37,090 nt of DNA, taken from the NCBI GenBank assembly GCA_947178165.1, contig CAMWXH010000019.1:1-37090 (forward strand), given 5' to 3'. The stretch's first letter is position 1. Every line of letters starts with the position of its first letter. Below, in pieces: positions 1-7,895 of this stretch. The notes under the pieces are model-generated. The model saw nothing but the letters and a program-made list of their open reading frames with translations. It was not told where the DNA came from and made no database searches. The position numbers were made by a program, and so were the translations under genes. Origin of the DNA: an uncultured Porphyromonadaceae bacterium (GTDB lineage Bacteria > Bacteroidota > Bacteroidia > Bacteroidales > Muribaculaceae).

Positions 1-165
1 TATGATATATAGATAAATAAAAATATTTTTGGAAAACTTTGTAAAAAATTAATTACTAAAATATGCTAAAATGTAAAATTATACTTTCTAAATACAGAAA
101 TATTTTCAGGAACTGGAAGATAAGTGCTCTCCCGCTTTAACGAATATGTTTATTTATATGATAAA

Positions 166-204
166 GACCTGCGTAAAGGGGAGGAAACCACCTATGCGCA
201 GGTC
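166..204 (-). terminator. Hairpin downstream of the malic enzyme gene, possible terminator
   Basis: Perfect 8-bp arms, GACCTGCG (166-173) and CGCAGGTC (197-204). The loop can itself pair through GG/CC blocks around 180-192. On the minus strand it lies 37 nt past the malic enzyme stop and is followed by TTTATCAT, which is only a weak U-tract. A terminator for the leftward transcript is the simplest reading, but a processed mRNA 3' end would look the same. Confidence 0.45.
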
Positions 205-240
205 AAAAGCTATTTAAGAAATTAAATATTTTCTCTATTT

Positions 241-1521
241 TTATTTTGGCATCATATTTCGGAGAAACTCTCCATATTCCACCCAATCAGAAATAGGACT
301 TTGTGCCACTCCCGATTCCATGGCCGCTTTGGCCACGGCAGGTGAGATTTTATAAAGCAGGCGTGGGTCGAAAGCTTTGGGAAGAATATAATCGCGTCCG
401 AAGGTGAAGGATTCGTCCGTGCCTTTGTAGGCCTCTTTCACGCTTTCCGGCACAGGTTGCTTGGCAAGGTCGGCAATAGCATAGACTGCGGCAATCTTCA
501 TCTCTTCATTGATATCTGTGGCACGGCAGTCGAGTGCTCCACGGAAAATGTAAGGGAATCCCAAAACATTGTTCACCTGATTGGGATAGTCACTTCGGCC
601 GGTGCAGATGATCAGATCGTCGCGCGTCTGTTTTGCCAGATTATAATCAATCTCCGGATTGGGATTTGCAAGTGCAAAAATCACCGGTTTCTCAGCCATT
701 GAGAGAACCATCTCCGGCGTGAGCACATCAGCCACACTCAGGCCGAGGAAAACATCGGCTCCCTTGATTGCTTCTGCAAGAGTGTGGATATCACGGGAGG
801 TTGCAAACTCAGCTTTCTGCGGCGTTAGATTATCGCGGTCTTTACGAATCACGCCCTTTGAATCGCACATTACGATATTCTCTTTATTTACGCCAAGCTT
901 CACATAGAGGGCGGTGCAACGGAAGGCAGCCGCGCCGGCGCCGTTAACCACCAGCTTAATGTCGCCTATTTTCTTGCCTTGGATCTCCAACGCATTTATC
1001 AGAGCGGCTCCGGAGATAATAGCTGTGCCATGTTGGTCATCATGCATGATCGGAATATCGCATTCTGCTTTAAGCCGGTCTTCTATCTTGAAACATTCCG
1101 GAGCTTTTATATCCTCCAGATTGATTCCGCCGAATGTGGGGGAGATGGCTTTCACTATTTCAACCATTTTGTCGGGATCCTCTTCATTGATTTCAATATC
1201 GAAAGAATCAATTCCGGCAAAGATCTTGAATAGGAGGGCCTTCCCTTCCATCACCGGCTTTCCGGCAAGCGCACCGATGTTTCCGAGGCCAAGCACAGCT
1301 GTGCCATTAGAGATCACAGCCACAAGGTTTCCCTTATCGGTGTATTTATAGGCATCAGCTTTGTTCTCCTTGATTGCAAGGCATGGATATGCCACACCCG
1401 GAGAATAAGCGAGCGAAAGATCCTTTTGGGTTGCGTAAGGTTTGGTCGGAACGACCTCGATTTTTCCGGGACGACCGTTCTCATGATAGAACAGTGCATC
1501 CTCCTGAAGATTGTTAGACAT
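241..1521 (-). CDS. maeB: NADP-dependent malic enzyme, short form without phosphotransacetylase domain
   Basis: Oxidative decarboxylation of malate to pyruvate and CO2 with NAD(P)H formation, in the cytoplasm. The 426 residues align along their length with the catalytic half of Mae[12 protein letters not shown] near the N-terminus, [36 protein letters not shown], the metal/active-site block [17 protein letters not shown] with HDDQHGTA, the nucleotide site [11 protein letters not shown], and ANPNPEI / [13 protein letters not shown]. Classical MaeB proteins are about 760 residues and carry a C-terminal phosphotransacetylase domain. This one stops soon after AKAAMESGV, where that domain would begin, and the stop is followed by a hairpin rather than by a PTA reading frame. 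It looks like a natural single-domain malic enzyme. NAD versus NADP preference cannot be read with certainty. It is monocistronic with a possible promoter at 1634-1664. Confidence 0.93.
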   Translation of the reverse strand: MSNNLQEDALFYHENGRPGKIEVVPTKPYATQKDLSLAYSPGVAYPCLAIKENKADAYKYTDKGNLVAVISNGTAVLGLGNIGALAGKPVMEGKALLFKIFAGIDSFDIEINEEDPDKMVEIVKAISPTFGGINLEDIKAPECFKIEDRLKAECDIPIMHDDQHGTAIISGAALINALEIQGKKIGDIKLVVNGAGAAAFRCTALYVKLGVNKENIVMCDSKGVIRKDRDNLTPQKAEFATSRDIHTLAEAIKGADVFLGLSVADVLTPEMVLSMAEKPVIFALANPNPEIDYNLAKQTRDDLIICTGRSDYPNQVNNVLGFPYIFRGALDCRATDINEEMKIAAVYAIADLAKQPVPESVKEAYKGTDESFTFGRDYILPKAFDPRLLYKISPAVAKAAMESGVAQSPISDWVEYGEFLRNMMPK

Positions 1522-1633
1522 AATAAATGAGTTTTCTATCGACTATATTTTTACCTTAATTCCTGTATCTGTTCCCTTATCTCATCCCAACCACAAAAAT
1601 TGAATAATGCTGTGATTGATGTAAATTGAGCTG

Positions 1634-1664
1634 CGAAATTAACTAAAATAATTCAAATATTCAA
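1634..1664 (-). promoter_or_regulatory. Possible promoter of the malic enzyme gene
   Basis: On the minus strand the order is TTG (complement of 1662-1664), 20 nt, then TAATTTCG (complement of 1634-1641). This differs by one base from the Bacteroidetes -7 consensus TAnnTTTG and has the same 20-nt spacing as the better promoters in this window. The 5' leader would be a little over 100 nt. Weak call. Confidence 0.35.
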
Positions 1665-1694
1665 TCAAAATGCAATTAATTTGAGATATTTGGT

Positions 1695-3170
1695 TTACTT
1701 TTTCCAGAAATTAGGTGTAAAAATCAATAATATTGTAAACAATTCCAAACGTCCGACGAGCATAATGAAAGCGAGCAGCCATTTTGCCACGTCAGGTATC
1801 AGAGCGAAATTCCCGGAGATTCCGGTGGTATCAGTTCCAAGCCCGGTGTTGGAGACGGCCGAAAGCGCGCAGAAGAATCCGTCGCGCAAAGGCAATCCGA
1901 TGAGGCATAGGATCATTCCTCCGACAATTATCACTACTGCATATATAAAAAGGAAAGCGAGTGTTTTGTTCACAACAGCCGGTGGTATTCCTTTTCGGTT
2001 AATCGTTACTGTGGTGACAGTGCTCGGATGCATCATCTTGTAGAATTCATTTTTAAGAAACCTGAACAAAATGATGAACCGGTCAATCTTTGCCCCTCCC
2101 GAGGTGCTACCCGCACAAGCCCCCATAAACATCATCACTATGAGCACCAGTGTGGATAGGGCACCCCAATCGTCAAAATCAGGTTCGGTGATTCCGGTTG
2201 AAGAAAGGATGGAGATCGCCTGGAAAAGCGGGTCGATGGTGAGGTCGGCCGGTTCAAGCACAAGTCCTTGAATGGTGACATTGATGCAGAAGAGGGCGTA
2301 ACAGATAACTATTATCCATACATACCATCTGAAAGCATCGTTTTTCCAAATATTGAAAGTACGTTTGACAGCGAAGTTATAAATCAAGGCAAAGTTCACT
2401 CCGCCGATGAACATGAAAACAGCCATTACAATCTTTATATAATTGCTGTCGAAATGGTCAATGTTCATATCGCTTGTGGAGAAACCCCCGGTTGACATTG
2501 TGGAGAGTCCATAGCAAAATGCATCGAAAAACTCCATATTTGAGAAGGAGAGGAGCACGATTAACAATGTTGTTAATACAATATAGACACCCCATAGTCC
2601 CTTGGCTGTGAAACTTACACGCGGACGAAGTTTGTCGTGGGTTATCCCGGTCACCTCAGCATTAAACAACTGCATCCCACCCTGATAGTTCAGCATAGGC
2701 ACGACGGCAAGCGTAAAAAGGATGATTCCCAAGCCTCCGACCCATTGAATGACACAGCGCCACACTATGATTGAACGGGGGATATTGTTGAGGCTGTTGA
2801 GGACGGAAGCGCCTGTTGTGGTGAAGCCGCTCATTGTTTCAAAGAATGCATCGGTCACGGAGAGGTGAGTGTGACAAAAGAGGAAAGGGAGCATTCCGAA
2901 AAGTGAAAGAATCACCCAAATCATCCCTGTAAGGAGAATGGCATCTCTTTTACCCATATCCCGGTAGTGGGGCTTGAGGCTAACCATCGCGGCTCCAGCT
3001 CCGGCGGTGATTCCCATGCAGATAAGAAACTTCAACGCGCTCCCCTCGCCATAGATAAGTCCGGCAACCAGAGGTATTACCATAAATCCCGCCTCTATGA
3101 TCAGAAGCAGGCCCACAACACGCAGAAGCATCGGAATGTTGATATAGGCTCTATGGCGAAGATATTTCAT
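1695..3170 (-). CDS. trkH: Potassium uptake channel subunit TrkH
   Basis: Inner-membrane K+ translocating subunit that works with the cytoplasmic gating protein TrkA encoded just upstream. The 491-residue protein is hydrophobic throughout and shows the four pore-loop repeats of the TrkH/KtrB superfamily, each with its filter glycine: SGFTTTGAS, STMSTGGFS, SILSSTGIT and SAVSNTGLG. Length and repeats fit an intact TrkH. It is the last gene of a leftward operon (two-TM protein, dxs, trkA, trkH) and starts 48 nt after the trkA stop. I see no clear terminator between it and the malic enzyme gene. Confidence 0.95.
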   Translation of the reverse strand: MKYLRHRAYINIPMLLRVVGLLLIIEAGFMVIPLVAGLIYGEGSALKFLICMGITAGAGAAMVSLKPHYRDMGKRDAILLTGMIWVILSLFGMLPFLFCHTHLSVTDAFFETMSGFTTTGASVLNSLNNIPRSIIVWRCVIQWVGGLGIILFTLAVVPMLNYQGGMQLFNAEVTGITHDKLRPRVSFTAKGLWGVYIVLTTLLIVLLSFSNMEFFDAFCYGLSTMSTGGFSTSDMNIDHFDSNYIKIVMAVFMFIGGVNFALIYNFAVKRTFNIWKNDAFRWYVWIIVICYALFCINVTIQGLVLEPADLTIDPLFQAISILSSTGITEPDFDDWGALSTLVLIVMMFMGACAGSTSGGAKIDRFIILFRFLKNEFYKMMHPSTVTTVTINRKGIPPAVVNKTLAFLFIYAVVIIVGGMILCLIGLPLRDGFFCALSAVSNTGLGTDTTGISGNFALIPDVAKWLLAFIMLVGRLELFTILLIFTPNFWKK

Positions 3171-3218
3171 AGTTTCTCCTTCATTAACTCTTTTTCAGTC
3201 TTGCACTAATTTTCAATC

Positions 3219-4553
3219 CTAATTAAACCACTTTTCAATTTTCTGAATTGAACCGGAGAGACAGAACACCACGACATAATCTCCTTCAAAAATCTGCGTG
3301 TCACCGTTGATAAGCTTTATTTCATCATTCCTGATGAGGGCGGCAAGTGTCATTCCTTGCGGAAGCTTCAGATTTTTAACCGGAGCTTTTGTAATCTTAG
3401 CGTTATATTTCACATATATCTCTGCCACCTCCGCATCGGCCAAAGCAAGGAACTTGGAATTGCTTTCATCGGCGTCAAGCAATATTTTGAAAATATGGCT
3501 CGAAGCAAGAAGCTTTTTATTGATTGTGCGACCAATATTAAGGTTCTCAGCCTGTGAAAGGAATTGGAGGTTTTCTACATCAGCTATTGTTTTTGGCACA
3601 CCGAACTCTTTAGCGGTGAGGCACGTAAGGATATTGGTCTCTGAAGAATCGGTGAGAGCCAGAAAAGCGTCATATTGGTAAATATTATTCTCTCTGAGCA
3701 CCTCTATGTCTCGGCAATCGCCGAACACTATTTCGCATTCCGGCAAACGCGTGGCCATGCGCTCACAATTCTCACGATCGTCATCGATAATCTTTATATG
3801 ATACTGATCATGATAGAGCGTGGCAAATCTTCGGGCAATGGGCGTGCCCCCCATGACAAGAGCCTTTTTCACAACCCTCTTTTTCTTGCCGCACAATTCG
3901 CGCACCATCTGTATGTAGGGGGGAGTGGTGATAAAATAGACTATATCATCATGCAAAATCTCATCATTGCCATGAGGGATGATAGTTTCACTGTTCCTCT
4001 TGATAGCCGCGATGTGGAAGTCGTGATGCTCCACAGGCAAATCTTTCAATTTGCGGTTTATCAGAGGTGAATCGCCGTGAAGTTTAACACCAATCAGCAG
4101 AAGGCGCCCGTTATGCAATTCCCCCCAATAGCGGGCCCAGTTATGTTGCAAGGAGACGCTGATCTCCTGTGCCGCAAGGTTTTCAGGGTAAATAAGGAAA
4201 TCAACCCCAAGTTCCTTAAGCACAGACCCATTGTCGCGGATAAGAAACTCACTGTTGTCAATTCGGGCTACCGTTTTCTTTGCCCCGAGTTTCTTGGCAA
4301 TGGCACAGCTCGTTATATTTTTAGTTTCGTATGGAGTGACGGCGATATAAAGGTCGGCATTAGCAACCCCTACATCGCGCATACTTGCAAAAGAGGATGT
4401 CGAGCCGTTCCAAGTCATAAGGTTATAGTTGGAATCTATCACGTCGAGACGCTCCTGATCGTTATCGATCAATACTATATCCTGATCTTCATTGGAGAGC
4501 ATTTTTGCAAGATGTGATCCAACTTCTCCTGCTCCGGCTATAATAATCTTCAT
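3219..4553 (-). CDS. trkA: Trk system potassium uptake protein TrkA
   Basis: Cytoplasmic regulatory subunit that binds nucleotides and gates TrkH. The 444 residues form two RCK modules in tandem. The first Rossmann fold begins IIIAGAGEVGSHLAKML with the ribose-binding acid in VLIDNDQERLD. The second begins near residue 228 with ALVMGGTPIARRFATLY and IIDDD. Each is followed by an RCK_C-type domain, the last ending in IFEGDYVVVFCLSGSIQKIE. The second glycine-rich loop (GGTPIA) departs from GxGxxG, which is common in the second half of TrkA proteins. It lies 34 nt after dxs and 48 nt before trkH, so the three are probably co-transcribed. Confidence 0.95.
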   Translation of the reverse strand: MKIIIAGAGEVGSHLAKMLSNEDQDIVLIDNDQERLDVIDSNYNLMTWNGSTSSFASMRDVGVANADLYIAVTPYETKNITSCAIAKKLGAKKTVARIDNSEFLIRDNGSVLKELGVDFLIYPENLAAQEISVSLQHNWARYWGELHNGRLLLIGVKLHGDSPLINRKLKDLPVEHHDFHIAAIKRNSETIIPHGNDEILHDDIVYFITTPPYIQMVRELCGKKKRVVKKALVMGGTPIARRFATLYHDQYHIKIIDDDRENCERMATRLPECEIVFGDCRDIEVLRENNIYQYDAFLALTDSSETNILTCLTAKEFGVPKTIADVENLQFLSQAENLNIGRTINKKLLASSHIFKILLDADESNSKFLALADAEVAEIYVKYNAKITKAPVKNLKLPQGMTLAALIRNDEIKLINGDTQIFEGDYVVVFCLSGSIQKIEKWFN

Positions 4554-4567
4554 ATTTTATTCCTTAA

Positions 4568-4623
4568 CTGAAAGAACTGACACTTCATTATGAAGCTGAA
4601 AGAGCTGACACTTCATTAAGAAT
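4568..4623. repeat. 28-bp imperfect tandem duplication across the dxs 3' end
   Basis: Two adjacent 28-bp units, 4568-4595 and 4596-4623, share CTGAAAGA(A/G)CTGACACTTCATTA and differ at only a few positions. The unit at 4596-4623 encodes the last residues of Dxs (NEVSALS). The other unit begins in the last codons and contains the stop at 4588-4590. It appears to be a small duplication that shaped the present C-terminus. Confidence 0.8.
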
Positions 4624-6549
4624 CTGTTGCCTTATACCATCGGAGTCAAACCCGCACTCTGCGCGGAGTTCTGCGACGCTTCCATGAGTTACCCAGGCAT
4701 CGGGCGCGCCGAGGCGCAAAAGGGGAGTGTTGAGCTTCAGTGAAGACAAGGCCTCAAGCACTGCGCTTCCGAAACCTCCGTTCTTGACTCCATCTTCAAC
4801 TGTGACAATTAATGAATAGTCTTTGGCCACGCGGTTCAAGATATCCATGTCCAGGGGTTTAACCCATATCATATCGAACACGTCCGCGCTGATACCATCT
4901 TTTTCTAATTTTTTTGCGGCATCAATAGCCTCAGTCCCGACCGGCCCGATTGTCAGGATGGCCACTTTATGTCCTGTGCCCTTTGACGTGAATATTTTTC
5001 TCCCCTCACCTTTGCGTAGCTCCTTGATCTCCGGGTCAAGAATTGATGACTCAGATTTTCCGCGCGGATACCTTATTGCAAAAGGGGCTGAGGAGACCTC
5101 TGCAGTCTTCATAAGATTACGCAGGGTAGAAGCATCCATAGGAGAAGCAACCGTCATGTTTGGTATGGTCCGCAGGTAGGCGAGGTCAAAGAGTCCGTGA
5201 TGGGTCACACCATCTTCTCCCACAATTCCGGCTCTGTCAATGCAGAAAACAACCGGGAGGCCCTGTATTGCCACATCGTGTATGATATTGTCGTATGCAC
5301 GCTGCAGGAAGGATGAGTAAATAGCCACAAAAGGTTTCTTCCCGGCAGCGGCCAAGCCTCCGGCAAATGTCACGGCATGTCCCTCGGAAATGCCAACATC
5401 GAATGTCCGTTTTGGAAACGCCTCCTGCATAATAGACATGGATGTGCCGGAGGGCATCGCGGCAGTGATGCCGCAAATGGTCTCATTTTTCTCGGCCAGT
5501 TCAACCAAAGTCTTTCCGAAAATCTCTTGCCATGCAAGGTTCCCTTTCTGAGAGATTTTCTCTCCGGTGGAGGGGTCGAATTTTCCGGGTGCATGCCAAG
5601 CCTGAGGATTCTCCTCAGCCGAAATGAACCCTTTCCCTTTCTTTGTTGAAAGGTGAAGGATTCGGGGACCCTGCATATCTTTTATCTCAGAAAGCACTTT
5701 TACCACTTTCCTGACATCATTTCCGTCGAAAGGTCCGAAGTAACGTATGTTGAGGCCTTCAAAAATGTTTTGTTGCTTGGATATTAGAGCTTTGATAGAA
5801 TTATTAAAGCGCAGCACGAGTCCTTTCCCTTTATCGCCGATCCAGCCTTTTTTCCTGAACTTGTTATAGACCTTCATCCTCATCCGGTTATATCGGGAAG
5901 ATGTGGTGAGATCTGATAGATACCGGTGGAGAGCTCCCACATTATCATCTATCGACATATCGTTGTCGTTAAGTATGATAAGTAAATTATTGGGATTGTT
6001 GGAGGCATTATTAAGGCCTTCGAAAGCCAACCCGTTGCCAATCGAGGCATCTCCTATGACAGCCACCGTCTTGCGATCGGTTTCACCGGGGGTGTTCATA
6101 TCGGCAATTGCCATTCCGAGAGCGGCGGAGATTGAATTGCCTGCATGTCCACACACAAAAGTGTCATATTCACTTTCAGATGGTATAGGGAATCCACTTA
6201 AGCCATTATATTTTCGCAGATTACGGAACTCATTTCGCCTTCCTGTGAGAAGCTTATGGGCGTATGCCTGATGGCCGACATCCCAGACCACACGGTCGCG
6301 CGGAGTATTGAATACGTAATGAAGCGCAACGATAATATCCACTGCACCCATGCTTGATCCGAAATGCCCCGGATTTTTTGAAAGATTTGAAATCAGGAAC
6401 TCGCGAATCTCATTGCATAAATCAGGAAGCCTGTCCTCGGGAATCTTACGCAGATCCTCGGGACTGTTGATTGCGGAAAGGAGTCCCGATGTTACGGTCG
6501 CTCCGTCGTTCACGTCGCTTGCTGATTCCTGTTCAGTCGTATCAATCAT
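4588..6549 (-). CDS. dxs: 1-deoxy-D-xylulose-5-phosphate synthase
   Basis: First enzyme of the MEP isoprenoid pathway: thiamine-diphosphate-dependent condensation of pyruvate with glyceraldehyde 3-phosphate. The 653 residues are full length. Visible landmarks are WDVGHQAYAHKLLTGR, the HAGNSISAALG block, the ThDP/Mg site VIGDASIGNGLAFEGLNNA through LNDNDMSID, the catalytic glutamate in DVGISEGHAVTFAGGLA, the pyrimidine-domain stretch DRAGIVGEDGVTHHG, and RYPRGK. GDASIGNG in place of the more usual GDGAMTAG type sequence is, to my knowledge, also found in Bacteroides Dxs. Its ATG overlaps the stop of the upstream 69-residue gene (ATGA), and trkA follows after 34 nt. The last few codons lie in a tandem duplication. 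Confidence 0.97.
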   Translation of the reverse strand: MIDTTEQESASDVNDGATVTSGLLSAINSPEDLRKIPEDRLPDLCNEIREFLISNLSKNPGHFGSSMGAVDIIVALHYVFNTPRDRVVWDVGHQAYAHKLLTGRRNEFRNLRKYNGLSGFPIPSESEYDTFVCGHAGNSISAALGMAIADMNTPGETDRKTVAVIGDASIGNGLAFEGLNNASNNPNNLLIILNDNDMSIDDNVGALHRYLSDLTTSSRYNRMRMKVYNKFRKKGWIGDKGKGLVLRFNNSIKALISKQQNIFEGLNIRYFGPFDGNDVRKVVKVLSEIKDMQGPRILHLSTKKGKGFISAEENPQAWHAPGKFDPSTGEKISQKGNLAWQEIFGKTLVELAEKNETICGITAAMPSGTSMSIMQEAFPKRTFDVGISEGHAVTFAGGLAAAGKKPFVAIYSSFLQRAYDNIIHDVAIQGLPVVFCIDRAGIVGEDGVTHHGLFDLAYLRTIPNMTVASPMDASTLRNLMKTAEVSSAPFAIRYPRGKSESSILDPEIKELRKGEGRKIFTSKGTGHKVAILTIGPVGTEAIDAAKKLEKDGISADVFDMIWVKPLDMDILNRVAKDYSLIVTVEDGVKNGGFGSAVLEALSSLKLNTPLLRLGAPDAWVTHGSVAELRAECGFDSDGIRQQILNEVSALSAS

Positions 6550-6755
6550 TTCACTTTATCGTTTTTTGAAACATCCGGCCGGTTCATAAAATATTTTTTG
6601 TAAAGCGGAAGGAAAATAATAATGCCGGTCATTGCAAGAATAATCAGATTAATCAAGGTTATCCCTTTGGTTGAAAGAAATCCCCACGCCAGCCATAACC
6701 ATACCAGCGCCAAAATAATTATTCCGATTATGCGTGTAACTTTTGATGTTTTCAT
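6546..6755 (-). CDS. Small two-helix membrane protein, unknown function
   Basis: A 69-residue protein with two predicted membrane helices, roughly residues 8-28 (IIGIIILALVWLWLAWGFL) and 33-52 (ITLINLIILAMTGIIIFLPL), and a charged C-terminus. Its stop overlaps the dxs start in an ATGA arrangement, so translation of dxs is probably coupled to it. That coupling and the absence of another dxs start signal support it as a real gene. I do not recognise the family. It may only set dxs translation, or it may be a small membrane protein of the Trk/Dxs operon. Confidence 0.7.
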   Translation of the reverse strand: MKTSKVTRIIGIIILALVWLWLAWGFLSTKGITLINLIILAMTGIIIFLPLYKKYFMNRPDVSKNDKVK

Positions 6756-6801
6756 GACAATATGCGAAGTTAATAAATTTTATTGAATAATGAAAAAGAA
6801 G

Positions 6802-6832
6802 TTGAGATATCGAAATAAAATCGTTAAATTTG
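6802..6832 (+). promoter_or_regulatory. Promoter of the L,D-transpeptidase-ftsK operon
   Basis: TTG at 6802-6804, 20 nt, then TAAATTTG at 6825-6832, a full match to the Bacteroidetes -33/-7 pattern. The start codon is at 6863, so the leader would be about 25 nt. The divergent operon on the left must start within the same 107-bp gap. Its possible -7, TAACTTCG (complement of 6765-6772), lacks a matching -33. Confidence 0.75.
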
Positions 6833-6862
6833 CATTTCAAAATATAATCCCGTTTTTATAAA

Positions 6863-7891
6863 ATGAGAAAAAGTTACATAGGCCTTTTAATGCTTATCTT
6901 TTTAGCAGCTTGTGGAGGTCGTAATTCACAGCAGGATGACTCTGTAACTGAGGGTGATTCGATTTTGATTGATGAGAGTTCGCTCATTTTATCAGACAGT
7001 TCCGCTGTTGCTAAGAATGATACTGCAAAAAAAGAGATACCTCAAATTAGATTTTCATCTGCAGAAGACTTAAAAGATTACTTGCGGAAATCGCCCGACA
7101 GGGTGGCTTATTCCAATGGTATCATACCTTTGATTGCGGACCAGTCGTTGGAATATGCCCAGAAGCTGGTTAACAATACTCACGACGGTTTCATTATCGT
7201 TGACAAGAGCAGGATGAAAGTCATATTATATGATCGTTATGGACAACAGAAACTTTCTTATGGCATGGCATGTGCAAAAAACTACGGCACTAAACATAAG
7301 AAAGCTGATTCGCGCACTCCGGAGGGTTTTTTCACTGCATCGGGCATATATGACAGCACAGAGTGGCTATTTACCGACGATGATGGCAAAACCTCAAAAA
7401 AGAAAGGGCAGTTCGGTCCTCGGTTCATCAGATTGAGTTGTCCTAATACATCACAGATCGGCATTCATGGCACTGTTGCGCCCTGGTCGATCGGACATAG
7501 GGTCAGCCATGGGTGCATACGTGTTACTAATGAAAATATCCTTGAACTTGTGAAACACGTTGAAATCGGGATGCCAATAATCGTGGTTCCGGGAAGAAAA
7601 GATATGGAAGTCAATTATTCTGAGGGTGTTGAATCTGTGTGGATTCCCTCTTCTTTTGAGGCAGTGGAACCGAAATACAAGAAGGAGGAGCCAAAACTTA
7701 CGGATGACACTGATTCGATAACCAAGCCGGAGACGGAAAAAACTAAAATTATAAATGAAAAAGAGAATCAGGAAATAATTTTAAAAGATAGTGTTCACAA
7801 TGGTGAAAACACCATTGTTACCGAACCTTCCGGCTTGGCTGACCCTGATTCTAAAACAATATCTGAACCCTCCATTAAGGTAACTGAATAA
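6863..7891 (+). CDS. L,D-transpeptidase lipoprotein with acidic/basic C-terminal tail
   Basis: Predicted periplasmic YkuD-family transpeptidase, which forms 3-3 cross-links in peptidoglycan or attaches proteins to it. The N-terminus is a lipoprotein signal with lipobox LAAC (Cys17) followed by GG. The YkuD domain spans about residues 105-240, with IVDKSRMKVILYDRYGQ at its start, a GIHGT histidine and the catalytic signature SHGCIRV (Ser215-Cys218). After the domain comes a tail of about 90 residues rich in Glu, Lys, Asp and Thr with no recognisable fold. The gene has its own promoter and ends 4 nt before ftsK, so the two are almost certainly co-transcribed. The substrate (cross-linking or protein anchoring) cannot be told from sequence. 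Confidence 0.9.
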   Translation: MRKSYIGLLMLIFLAACGGRNSQQDDSVTEGDSILIDESSLILSDSSAVAKNDTAKKEIPQIRFSSAEDLKDYLRKSPDRVAYSNGIIPLIADQSLEYAQKLVNNTHDGFIIVDKSRMKVILYDRYGQQKLSYGMACAKNYGTKHKKADSRTPEGFFTASGIYDSTEWLFTDDDGKTSKKKGQFGPRFIRLSCPNTSQIGIHGTVAPWSIGHRVSHGCIRVTNENILELVKHVEIGMPIIVVPGRKDMEVNYSEGVESVWIPSSFEAVEPKYKKEEPKLTDDTDSITKPETEKTKIINEKENQEIILKDSVHNGENTIVTEPSGLADPDSKTISEPSIKVTE

Positions 7892-7895
7892 GAAA

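Noticed and set aside
104..225. Possible gene remnant on the plus strand: FQELEDK in one frame, then LSRFNEYVYLYDKDLRKGEE and YAQVKSYLRN in another, ending at a stop at 223-225.
   Set aside because: Only about 33 residues with an in-frame stop just before a GTG. It needs a frameshift to extend and matches no family I know, and the DNA also forms the hairpin at 166-204. Too short to call a pseudogene.
914..1351. A 145-residue open frame antisense to the malic enzyme gene.
   Set aside because: It lies wholly inside a clearly conserved gene on the other strand, has serine/proline-rich composition typical of antisense frames, and has no start signal.
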